Source of the DNA: CAZVWW01 sp964631265
GTDB taxonomy: Bacteria > Thermotogota > Thermotogae > MWEM01
Length of the DNA: 8,621 bases
Direction of reading: 5' to 3'
NCBI GenBank assembly: GCA_964631265.1
Contig: CAZVWW010000102.1
Location: 1-8,621, forward strand
Both the position numbers and the translations under genes were made by a program. The first letter of the stretch is position 1. Every line of letters begins with the position of its first letter. Shown here piece after piece: positions 1-6,476 of the stretch. The notes under the pieces are model-generated. The model saw only the letters and a program-made list of their open reading frames with translations, had not been told where the DNA came from and ran no database searches.

Positions 1-1
1 C

Positions 2-319
2 TGTGTGATCCTCATTGTGCTGAGTCTCATCCTGAACTTTGTCAACATCTCTCCGTCGGTCGATCGGGTCATCAGTTTTCACAACACCTATGTCCAGTTA
101 CTGAGTGATATAACAAGATCATCCGACAGCGGGCAATATGCCTATTATCTCAACCTGCTGAATCCCTTTGATTCAACCACGAGACGGCTCAAGGAGAACG
201 CACAGGACTATATCGAATCCGGGGGGACATCGCCCTCCTTTAATCAACTGAGCCGGGAATTCAAGGACTGGCAGAGTGAGGTGCTGGAAAAATACGATCT
301 GCAGCTGCGTTCCGAATAG
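2..319 (+). CDS. C-terminal part of a membrane-anchored protein of unknown function (5'-truncated)
   Basis: The frame is open from the window edge to a TAG stop at 317-319. A GTG at position 5 could be a start, but the frame is open upstream (a Cys codon at 2-4) and no ribosome binding site can be seen, so this is most simply the end of a longer gene. The first visible residues (ILIVLSLILNFVN) form a hydrophobic stretch that looks like a membrane segment. About 85 polar residues follow, with no cysteine, ending in a charged, probably helical tail (FKDWQSEVLEKYDLQLRSE). No family is recognised. If the hydrophobic stretch is the last membrane span, the tail could be either periplasmic or cytoplasmic. 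The next gene starts 14 bases downstream, which suggests co-transcription. Confidence is good that the frame is coding and low for any function. Confidence 0.6.
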   Translation, partial: CVILIVLSLILNFVNISPSVDRVISFHNTYVQLLSDITRSSDSGQYAYYLNLLNPFDSTTRRLKENAQDYIESGGTSPSFNQLSREFKDWQSEVLEKYDLQLRSE

Positions 320-333
320 GGTTTCTCTTCACG

Positions 334-1395
334 ATGATACTCGCCACGGGTGCACTCTTCTCCGCACCCGTGTTGTTACATATTGATGATATCGAGATCG
401 GCGGCAAACCCGTTCACCTCTTCCCGGATGAGGAGCTGGAACGGCTCTTTGTGGTCGATTATCTGAACGAAACGGTAAAAGTGGTGGATACCACGCTCAA
501 TCAGGTGGTCGATGAGCTGGATCAATCGGCCTATCCGGTTTTCTGTTCTATCTCGGCGAATTATGTCATCGTCTCGGATTTCTGGGGACATAAGCTCGAC
601 TTCTACGATCGGAGGTCTCTTGATTTTTCTCATGCGATGCCGGTCCGGGCGGGCCCGGGCTATTCGATTGTCCGGGGCGACTTGCTTTATTTTGTGTCCC
701 AGCGCGAGTTCTACCTTCAGGTGGCCGATATCCGAAGGAAAAAGGTGTATCAGGAATTCGAGCTGACGGGTCGGGTGCCCAAGTTTTTCATCCTCGATGA
801 TCTCGCCATTCTGCCCTATTACGACAACTATCACACCTGGTCGAGGGATTTCGAGCTCGAGGATTCCATCGGCATCATCAACCTCTCGTCCATCTTCCGC
901 TGGAGCATCGAGGGGAAGATCAAAAAGCCCTTAAACGTCATCCGGCTTGCCGAGGGGCGTTACGCGGTCGCCGGCTATCTTGACACCGGCATTCACGAGA
1001 TCAACTGGGGAAGCAAGGATGTGAAATCCTTAGTCGATTGGGAGGGGCATTCGCATATCATGGATATGATCCAAACCGGGGGGGATCTTGTCGTTACCTC
1101 CATGAGCGATCCGCGTCTCTTTGTTTATAACATGGGGCAGGGAAGCTTGAGAAAAGTCCCCTCGTTGAAGGGCATCCTCGATTTGGAGATGATGCCGGGA
1201 CCCTATCTGGGGGCACTTTCCAATTTCGATGAGACCCTGCAGGTCTTCTCGGACGATTACGCGCTGATCGAGGAACATCCCGTCGGAGCGTATCCGATCA
1301 AGGCGATGAGTGTCGGGGAACGATTATACGTTCTGTGTATGGACAGCGCGGAGATCAACGTGTTTTCCATTCAGGGGCGGGCCCACGATGAATAA
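334..1395 (+). CDS. Beta-propeller (YVTN/YncE-like) repeat protein, probably exported
   Basis: A 353-residue protein built from repeats of about 40-50 residues. The repeats follow the pattern 'hydrophobic strand, Asp/Ser turn, short strand naming a value'. Examples are ERLFVVDYLNETVKVVD (residues 36-52), YVIVSDFWGHKLDFYD (77-92), DLVVTSMSDPRLFVYN (251-266) and ERLYVLCMDSAEINVFS (329-345). This is the look of WD40/YVTN/NHL-type propellers, which act as binding scaffolds; no enzyme motif is visible. The first 16 residues (MILATGALFSAPVLLH) are hydrophobic and resemble a signal peptide but lack the usual basic N-terminus. The only nearby Shine-Dalgarno-like sequence, TAGGG at 317-321, lies 12 bases before the ATG, which is rather far. 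The frame stays open upstream to a TGA at 277-279 without another ATG, GTG or TTG, so ATG 334 is the only conventional choice. The stop codon overlaps the mnmA start by 8 bases. The ligand is unknown. Confidence 0.8.
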   Translation: MILATGALFSAPVLLHIDDIEIGGKPVHLFPDEELERLFVVDYLNETVKVVDTTLNQVVDELDQSAYPVFCSISANYVIVSDFWGHKLDFYDRRSLDFSHAMPVRAGPGYSIVRGDLLYFVSQREFYLQVADIRRKKVYQEFELTGRVPKFFILDDLAILPYYDNYHTWSRDFELEDSIGIINLSSIFRWSIEGKIKKPLNVIRLAEGRYAVAGYLDTGIHEINWGSKDVKSLVDWEGHSHIMDMIQTGGDLVVTSMSDPRLFVYNMGQGSLRKVPSLKGILDLEMMPGPYLGALSNFDETLQVFSDDYALIEEHPVGAYPIKAMSVGERLYVLCMDSAEINVFSIQGRAHDE

Positions 1396-2437
1396 ACGGG
1401 TGGTACTCGCCATGAGCGGGGGTGTGGACAGCTCCGTCGCCCTGCATCTCCTTTTAAAAAGGGGATATGAGGTGGCCGGCGTGACCATGCAGGTTGGTAC
1501 CATGTCCGAAAGTGACATTGAGGATGCCGCCAAACTGGCCAAACGGTACGGGATTGAATGGCATCTGATCGATCTGTCTGAGGTCTTCGTGAAGACGGTC
1601 GAGAGATACTTCGTTGAAGAATACGAGGCCGGGAGAACCCCGAACCCCTGTGCCTTCTGCAACCGGGCGATCAAGTTCGGGTTGCTCTTCGATAAGATGA
1701 GAGCGCGTTATCCCGGCTGTTACTATGCAACGGGGCATTACGCCCGGATAGAGGTGAATGACGACCGCTTCTTTCTGAAACAGGCGGTCGATGAGAAGAA
1801 GGATCAGAGTTATTTCCTCGCAAGGATAAAAAAAGAGAGACTCAGAGATCTGATCTTTCCACTCGGTGAATACGACAAAGAACAGGTCAGAGAACTGGCC
1901 AGAGATGCCCGAATACCGGTGGCAGATAAGGGTGAGAGTCAGGAGATCTGTTTTATCCCGGACGACGATTACAGACAATATTTGAGGAAGACGGGCGTTT
2001 GTCCCCAGCCGGGGGAGTTCATGCTGGAGAATGGTGAGACCCTTGGAACACATAACGGATTCTGGCAGTTCACAATCGGTCAGAGAAAGGGGCTTGGCAT
2101 CTCGTATTCAGAAAAGCTCTTTGTTCGTTCCCTGAACCCGTTAACGGGAGAAGTGTTCCTGGCCCCCCGCGGAAAGATGGATGACACCGGACTGATCGCG
2201 GAGAAATTGAATGATATGGTTAACAGAGATTTAATCATGAGGAAAGAAGATGAAATGTTAAAATGTAAGGTGAGAAGCGGGCAAAGATTCTGTGATGCGT
2301 CGATCTCCGTTAGCGGGGATCGCCTCCATGTGGGGTTCAAAGAACCGCAGTTTGCCGTGGCCCCCGGCCAGCTCTGTGTTGTTTACGATCAAGAGGGCCG
2401 GGTGCTGATAAGCGGATGGATTAAAGGGAGTTGTTGA
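1388..2437 (+). CDS. mnmA: tRNA-specific 2-thiouridylase MnmA
   Basis: MnmA activates U34 of tRNA-Lys, -Glu and -Gln with ATP and inserts sulfur to give s2U34 in the cytoplasm. The 349-residue length is normal for the family. Visible motifs are the PP-loop SGGVDSS (residues 10-16), NPCAFCNRAIKFG (86-98), ATGHYAR (114-120), KDQSYFLARI (138-147), ESQEICFIPD (183-192) and FTIGQRKGLGI (228-238). The two conserved catalytic cysteines are C91 (the Cys before Asn-Arg) and C188 (Ile-Cys-Phe). A third, C88, makes a CxxC with C91, as in many bacterial MnmA proteins proposed to carry an Fe-S cluster. ATG 1388 is preferred over an in-frame ATG at 1310 because the family begins just before the PP-loop and the 26 extra residues would be unusual; AGGGG at 1373-1377 serves as its ribosome binding site. 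It overlaps the preceding stop by 8 bases, so translation is probably coupled. Confidence 0.96.
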   Translation: MNKRVVLAMSGGVDSSVALHLLLKRGYEVAGVTMQVGTMSESDIEDAAKLAKRYGIEWHLIDLSEVFVKTVERYFVEEYEAGRTPNPCAFCNRAIKFGLLFDKMRARYPGCYYATGHYARIEVNDDRFFLKQAVDEKKDQSYFLARIKKERLRDLIFPLGEYDKEQVRELARDARIPVADKGESQEICFIPDDDYRQYLRKTGVCPQPGEFMLENGETLGTHNGFWQFTIGQRKGLGISYSEKLFVRSLNPLTGEVFLAPRGKMDDTGLIAEKLNDMVNRDLIMRKEDEMLKCKVRSGQRFCDASISVSGDRLHVGFKEPQFAVAPGQLCVVYDQEGRVLISGWIKGSC

Positions 2438-2450
2438 GAGAACACCTGTT

Positions 2451-4754
2451 ATGAAAATACACAACCGTCATCAAAAACCAACGGAATTCAGAACAAAGCT
2501 ACTGCAGAAGACGCTGCCGCCGATGATAATCTTTTTCATCTTTTTAACGCTGCTGCTGACACTGGGAATGAGCGAGGTTCAGGAGAACCGGACGAATACG
2601 CTCGGGTTGCAGATCGTGAGCGCCTATTCTGAAAAGATCGGAACCTGGTTCAACAGCCGCAGCACGGAGATCAAGAACATCGTCATGACGATGGGCAGTG
2701 GTCTGGATCCGGAGCAACCGTTGAATGAAGCCTTTAAAATGAAATGCCAGGAGATGGATGGCTATTTCAAGACGCTCTTCATCTCCGATTCAGAGGGCGT
2801 TGTCTACACGTGCATGGGCAACAAGCGCAACATTGAGGACCGCGAGTACTTTAACGCGATTGTCAACGGGGGCGCTGTTGAGTACGTCAGTGATCCGGTC
2901 ATCTCAAAGGAGAGCGGGCTCCCCATCATTGTCTTTGCCCGGGCCCTTGAATACCAAGCGGATGGTACAGTGAAAAGAGGGCTGTTCGGTGGGACGGTGA
3001 CGCTGGAGACGGTGACGGGTATCATCAGTGATATCAACATCGACGGCTACGGCTATGCCCTTCTGCTGGATCCTGAAAACCGGATCATCGGTCACACGGA
3101 ACTCGAGCCGGAGGGTTACTTTGGGGATACGGTTGAAAAGACCCCGTTTAACGAGAACAACGGGGACATGTTCAGCAAAGACCTCGGGTTTTTTGAGTTT
3201 GAAAATACCGCTGATGCCAACCGAAAAGAGATCACCTTCCACCGGCGAATTCCCGGGACCGGGGGCTGGCGGCTGATATTCTCCATCCCGGAGAAGAAGC
3301 TCTTCTTCAGCATCCGGATGCTGACCGGACTCGGCTGGCTGTTTACCATCACCGGCATCCTGATCCTGACCTTTATTCTCATCAGGAGTGACACCCGGAT
3401 AACAAGACCGTTGGAGGATGCCATCAGCCTGATCAGCCGGTTTGACAAAAATAATCTCGATATTCGACTGCCTGAGAGCGATATTGAAGAGCTGAACACG
3501 CTCAGTAACACCTTTAACGACATGGCGACCAATCTGAAGCAGGCGCTGATTGAATCCGAGAATTATCAGGAGCAGATCGCAGCGGCCAATGAGGAGCTGA
3601 GAGCGAGTAACGAGGAGATTGAGGCCTCTTATACCCAACTTGAGCAGATGACCAAGAACATGGAGGAGATCTTCGAAGTGGCCAGTGATATCAGTAAGGC
3701 CAGTCTCCTCTCCGAGGAGGAATACCTCGATTATCTGCTGGAGATGCTGGTTGATATTGTCGACAAGGCTGAGTACGGCAGTGTCTCTCTGTTCACAGAT
3801 GACGATCGCTGGCAGTTTGTGGCAACAAGAGGGCACGACCTGGAGAAACTCAAGCAGATTAAATTGAAAAAGCAGGATCATGTGGAGGTTAAAGGAACAC
3901 AGGTGATAGAGAATGTCCTGAACGCTCCGGAGACGAACCGGATTCGAGGGAAGACGAACAAACGACTGGAGGAGGCCTCGATGCCGATCGGGCATACCAT
4001 TATCTCCGAGCTGCGTATTGGTGAGCAGAGTGTGGGGGTCCTGACCGTCGACACACCAAAGGGAGAGGATGTCGAGTTTGTCGATCCGGATGTCCGGGTC
4101 GTGGATGCCTTTTCCAATATCGCCTCGGCCTTTCTCGGGATGAAGCGGCTGCTCCATGCCAAGGGACGGTTTCAGGAGGAGTTGATCCTCTCGATGATCA
4201 AGATCCTCGAACTCTACGACCCCTATACGAAAGGACACAGCGAAAACGTCGCCGAGGGGGCTGTCCGGATAGCCCGGGAGATGCAGAATGGTGAGGGGTG
4301 TCTCTTCGACGATCATGAACTCCGGGATATCTACTGGGCGGGGCTGGTCCACGATATCGGTAAGATCCTTGTTCCCACCCAGATCCTCATCAAGGCGGGG
4401 AAACTGACTAAAGAGGAGTACGAGACGATCAAGAAGCATCCCGACTGGGGCGCGGACGTGCTTGGAACCTCACAGGAGCTTTCCGGTATGGTGAGCGCCA
4501 TCCGGCATCATCACGAGAGATGGGACGGCCGTGGCTATCCGTTTGGCCTGGAGAAAGAGGCGATCCCCCTTTATTCAAGGATCATCGCCGTGGCGGACAC
4601 CTTTGATGCCATGACCTCCGACAGGCCTTATCGAAAGGCCCTCAGTGCCGAGACGGCCATCACTGAGATTCGGGAGATGACCTCGAAGCAGTTTGATCCC
4701 CGGGTGGTGGACGCTTTTCTCAAGACGTGCAAGACCGGTACTCCTCAATCATAA
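2451..4754 (+). CDS. Membrane sensor with Cache, HAMP, GAF and HD-GYP phosphodiesterase domains
   Basis: A 767-residue inner-membrane signalling protein, predicted to hydrolyse cyclic di-GMP or a related cyclic dinucleotide in response to an extracellular signal. Order: cytoplasmic basic N-terminus; membrane span at about 22-40; periplasmic double-Cache-like sensor at about 42-285 (FISDSEGVVYT and DREYFNAIVNGG are typical); second span at about 291-311; HAMP at about 312-365 (TRITRPLEDA); Glu-rich coiled coil at about 366-405; GAF-like domain at about 405-568; HD-GYP at about 575-762. The metal and active-site residues are present: H596, H634-D635 (HDIGK), H663, H687 and H688, the GYP signature at 695-697 (DGRGYP) and D716. 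Position 592, four residues before H596, is Tyr rather than the Glu seen in trinuclear-metal HD-GYP enzymes, so a two-metal centre is likely (inference). It starts 13 bases after mnmA with only a weak ribosome binding site. No GGDEF domain is present, so it should degrade rather than make the messenger. Confidence 0.93.
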   Translation: MKIHNRHQKPTEFRTKLLQKTLPPMIIFFIFLTLLLTLGMSEVQENRTNTLGLQIVSAYSEKIGTWFNSRSTEIKNIVMTMGSGLDPEQPLNEAFKMKCQEMDGYFKTLFISDSEGVVYTCMGNKRNIEDREYFNAIVNGGAVEYVSDPVISKESGLPIIVFARALEYQADGTVKRGLFGGTVTLETVTGIISDINIDGYGYALLLDPENRIIGHTELEPEGYFGDTVEKTPFNENNGDMFSKDLGFFEFENTADANRKEITFHRRIPGTGGWRLIFSIPEKKLFFSIRMLTGLGWLFTITGILILTFILIRSDTRITRPLEDAISLISRFDKNNLDIRLPESDIEELNTLSNTFNDMATNLKQALIESENYQEQIAAANEELRASNEEIEASYTQLEQMTKNMEEIFEVASDISKASLLSEEEYLDYLLEMLVDIVDKAEYGSVSLFTDDDRWQFVATRGHDLEKLKQIKLKKQDHVEVKGTQVIENVLNAPETNRIRGKTNKRLEEASMPIGHTIISELRIGEQSVGVLTVDTPKGEDVEFVDPDVRVVDAFSNIASAFLGMKRLLHAKGRFQEELILSMIKILELYDPYTKGHSENVAEGAVRIAREMQNGEGCLFDDHELRDIYWAGLVHDIGKILVPTQILIKAGKLTKEEYETIKKHPDWGADVLGTSQELSGMVSAIRHHHERWDGRGYPFGLEKEAIPLYSRIIAVADTFDAMTSDRPYRKALSAETAITEIREMTSKQFDPRVVDAFLKTCKTGTPQS

Positions 4755-4767
4755 TTCCTGTTACCTG

Positions 4768-4776
4768 TGGTATAAT
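4768..4776 (+). promoter_or_regulatory. Candidate extended -10 promoter
   Basis: TGGTATAAT has a perfect TATAAT hexamer at 4771-4776 preceded by the extended -10 dinucleotide TG at 4768-4769. The sequence 17 bases upstream does not resemble a -35 box, which is compatible with an extended -10 promoter. It lies just downstream of the HD-GYP stop codon and would read toward the gene at 5010, with a start site near 4783. This is a prediction from consensus only. Confidence 0.45.
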
Positions 4777-4795
4777 TTAGTAAGATATGTTTTGC

Positions 4796-4824
4796 TTGAA
4801 TGCGATGAACGGTTTTTTTATAAT
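4796..4824 (+). promoter_or_regulatory. Candidate sigma-70 type promoter for the 5010-8423 cluster
   Basis: TTGAAT at 4796-4801 (four of six matches to TTGACA) and TATAAT at 4819-4824 (six of six) are separated by exactly 17 bases, the optimal spacing for the housekeeping sigma factor. The expected start site is near 4831, giving a leader of about 180 bases before the ATG at 5010. It is the best single promoter match in the window and stands in an AT-rich gap between two gene clusters, where a promoter is expected. Confidence 0.6.
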
Positions 4825-4855
4825 CTGGAAATACCAAACTTGTGTACCACTTTTA

Positions 4856-4885
4856 TTGAAGGGTCTGGGGTGTAGTGGCTATAAA
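4856..4885 (+). promoter_or_regulatory. Candidate third promoter with its -10 box inside a palindrome
   Basis: TTGAAG at 4856-4861 and TATAAA at 4880-4885 (five of six) are 18 bases apart. The -10 box lies within the perfect inverted repeat at 4877-4893, so a protein bound there would block this promoter. It is weaker than the 4796-4824 match and may be chance in AT-rich DNA. Confidence 0.35.
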
Positions 4886-4893
4886 TTATAGCC
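4877..4893. repeat. Perfect inverted repeat, possible operator or weak hairpin
   Basis: GGCTATAA, one central A, then TTATAGCC: 8-base arms with perfect symmetry. As RNA it would fold as a six-pair stem with a five-base loop, followed by TTTGAGTTTT, which is a poor terminator tail. Its position over a candidate -10 box favours a protein-binding site, but neither reading is proved. Confidence 0.5.
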
Positions 4894-4941
4894 TTTGAGT
4901 TTTAAAAACAAAACGAAGACATTTTGCATTCTTTGAGTTCC

Positions 4942-4956
4942 TGAACCGACGGTTCA
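4942..4956. repeat. Perfect inverted repeat in the leader of the 5010 gene, possible operator
   Basis: TGAACCG, a central A, then CGGTTCA: 7-base arms with perfect symmetry, GC-rich inside an otherwise AT-rich spacer and 54 bases before the start codon. The size and symmetry suit a site for a dimeric repressor (TetR-like operators look like this), but no regulator gene is in the window. A second CGGTT at 4975-4979 could pair with the same AACCG, so an alternative RNA fold is also possible. Confidence 0.5.
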
Positions 4957-5009
4957 TCGTTCCAATCAAATCAGCGGTTGGTTTCTTTCATCTGCAGGGA
5001 GGCGCTCTT

Positions 5010-5537
5010 ATGGTAAGTGCGGCGGCTTATGCCCCTGATATTCAGGAGAAAATGAATGTTTACAAGAAACGTTTCCAGGGCGATAAGCTCAGGACGCTTC
5101 TGCGAAAGATCAATACTTCGAAAAACCGTCAGGAACTGCTTCTGAAATTCCAGAAGGTTCAGGAGATTTTCTCAAACAGCAAGAGCGAAAAGGCGCAGCG
5201 GCTGGTGGAGAGACTCGGGAACGAGATTCTTGGCGACGGTCAAAAGGCCACGGTCACTGGTGATGAATACAAAGCGGGCAACCCGTTCATCGAGGACCGG
5301 CGTTTTAAAAAACTCTTTCCAAAGGCCGATGTGCTCTTTTCAACGGATCAATACGGAGTGGCTGCGCGTGAGGCGCTTCGGGAGACGATTAAAACCCACT
5401 CGGATGACACAGCGGGATTCTTCGATCCGCGCACCTTCTTTCCGACCCGGACGAGTTTCAGGGGATATCTGGTTCAGAACTTCAAAGACACCGCATTTGA
5501 TGGCATCAAGGGCGTTAGAATGGATCTGTATTTTTAA
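5010..5537 (+). CDS. Unrecognised 175-residue protein, first gene of the second cluster
   Basis: I do not recognise this protein. It starts at ATG 5010 with a strong Shine-Dalgarno, AGGGAGG at 4996-5002, seven bases upstream, so translation should be efficient. Residues 11-75 are strongly basic and probably helical (MNVYKKRFQGDKLRTLLRKI, then KNRQELLLKFQKVQEIF). Residues 76-95 are a more polar, glycine-containing linker. Residues 96-175 are mixed, with an aromatic stretch near the end (GFFDPRTFFP, 136-145) and a C-terminus of MDLYF. It contains no cysteine or tryptophan, no signal peptide and no membrane segment, so it is probably cytosolic. The basic helices would allow RNA or ribosome binding, which would fit the neighbouring rRNA-modification and RsgA genes, but this is guesswork. 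The pseudouridine synthase gene follows after 11 bases. Confidence 0.85.
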   Translation: MVSAAAYAPDIQEKMNVYKKRFQGDKLRTLLRKINTSKNRQELLLKFQKVQEIFSNSKSEKAQRLVERLGNEILGDGQKATVTGDEYKAGNPFIEDRRFKKLFPKADVLFSTDQYGVAAREALRETIKTHSDDTAGFFDPRTFFPTRTSFRGYLVQNFKDTAFDGIKGVRMDLYF

Positions 5538-5548
5538 GGGATGATAAG

Positions 5549-6475
5549 TTGAGAAAAGAGATCGTGGTCAACGAGGAGAATTACTTTAACCGGCTGGATA
5601 AGTTTTTGAGGAAGAATTTTGACGAGCTCAAGATGGCATCGCTTTACAAACTGCTTAGAAAAGGCGATGTGAAGGTGAACGGTAGCCGGGAGAAGAAACC
5701 GGGCTTTTCGATTGAGGTTGGCGACCGGATATCCGTCTGGCTTCCCGAGAAAAAGGAGAAGCGTATAAAGATGAAGCGGTCCTTCGAGGGGAAGCGGAAG
5801 CTTAAGCCGGTTAAGATGCCCCTTGAGATCCTGCATGAGGACGAGGATATCCTTGTGATTAACAAGGCACCGGGGATATCGGTTCATCCCGGAAAGGGCG
5901 AGAAGAACCGGGCAACGCTTATCGAGGGGCTGATGGCGTACGGGGAGAAAAACGGTTTCGAACCTTATCTCGTGCACCGGCTTGACCGGGACACCTCGGG
6001 GGTTCTGATTATTTCAAAGAGCCGGCCGCTGACCCGGACATTGACCGCCCAAATTGCCAAGCGGGGGGTATACAAGGAGTACAGCGCCCTCTGTGTCGGC
6101 AACGTGGACCAACCCGTGACGATCAACGCATCCATCGACGAGAAAGAGGCACTGACGAAGCTGACCCCGGTTGCGGATTATCGCTTCGTCTCTTCCGAAA
6201 AAGAGATCCCGTTCACATTGTTAAGCGTGGTCATCGAGACGGGCAGAAAGCATCAGATCAGACGGCACCTGGCGCAGATCAAGCAGCCGATCGCGGGGGA
6301 TGACAAATACGGCAATCGGGAGGTCAACCGGCTTATCCGGGGTGACGGTTTGAAGAGACCGTTTCTGCACTGCTCGAGGATGATTGTTCAGATCCCCGGC
6401 GGCAAAAAATACGATCTACGGGCTTTCAGGACCCGGGACCTGGAAGACTTTTTAAGCTCACTCAGGAGGGTGTAA
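5549..6475 (+). CDS. RluC/RluD-family rRNA pseudouridine synthase with S4 domain
   Basis: It isomerises specific uridines, most likely in 23S rRNA, to pseudouridine. The 308 residues comprise an N-terminal S4 RNA-binding domain (about 13-65: LDKFLRKNFDELKMASLYKL, then KGDVKVNG), a very basic linker (about 66-90, roughly half Lys or Arg) and the catalytic domain. The latter shows LEILHEDEDILVINKAPGISVHPG (in part, 92-115), HRLDRDTSGVLI (143-154) with catalytic D146, ETGRKHQIRRHLAQ and HCSRM. The start is TTG 5549, supported by AAGGG at 5536-5540, which overlaps the stop codon of the previous gene and suggests coupling; the nearby ATG at 5541 reads into a stop after three codons. RluC, which targets positions near 955, 2504 and 2580, is the closest guess from the S4 and motif pattern. 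RluD or another paralogue cannot be excluded, so no symbol is given. The stop lies one base before the next start. Confidence 0.93.
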   Translation: MRKEIVVNEENYFNRLDKFLRKNFDELKMASLYKLLRKGDVKVNGSREKKPGFSIEVGDRISVWLPEKKEKRIKMKRSFEGKRKLKPVKMPLEILHEDEDILVINKAPGISVHPGKGEKNRATLIEGLMAYGEKNGFEPYLVHRLDRDTSGVLIISKSRPLTRTLTAQIAKRGVYKEYSALCVGNVDQPVTINASIDEKEALTKLTPVADYRFVSSEKEIPFTLLSVVIETGRKHQIRRHLAQIKQPIAGDDKYGNREVNRLIRGDGLKRPFLHCSRMIVQIPGGKKYDLRAFRTRDLEDFLSSLRRV

Positions 6476-6476
6476 T

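Noticed and set aside
1310..1387. Upstream in-frame ATG for mnmA giving 26 extra residues
   Set aside because: The extension lies entirely within the propeller gene, has no family counterpart, and ATG 1388 places the PP-loop at the usual distance from the N-terminus.
1454..2053. Minus-strand open frame of 199 codons
   Set aside because: Antisense to the conserved core of mnmA, with no recognisable motif and no ribosome binding site seen.
2904..4439. Long open frame of 511 codons on the minus strand
   Set aside because: It lies antisense within the HD-GYP sensor gene, whose domains and catalytic residues are unmistakable. The minus-strand product is rich in Leu, His, Pro and Gln with no recognisable domain, typical of a shadow of a GC-biased gene.
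4813..4819. T7 run after the first cluster as a terminator
   Set aside because: No stem precedes it, and it is better explained as part of the spacer of the 4796-4824 promoter.
4693..4891. Small frames at 4693-4875 and 4805-4891 (28 codons) at the end of the sensor gene and in the gap
   Set aside because: The first is mostly out of frame inside the sensor's 3' end; the second has no ribosome binding site and runs across the candidate promoters.
4950..4963. GGTTCATCG resembling a tRNA T-loop
   Set aside because: No matching acceptor, D or anticodon arms are found around it, and it belongs to the 4942-4956 palindrome.
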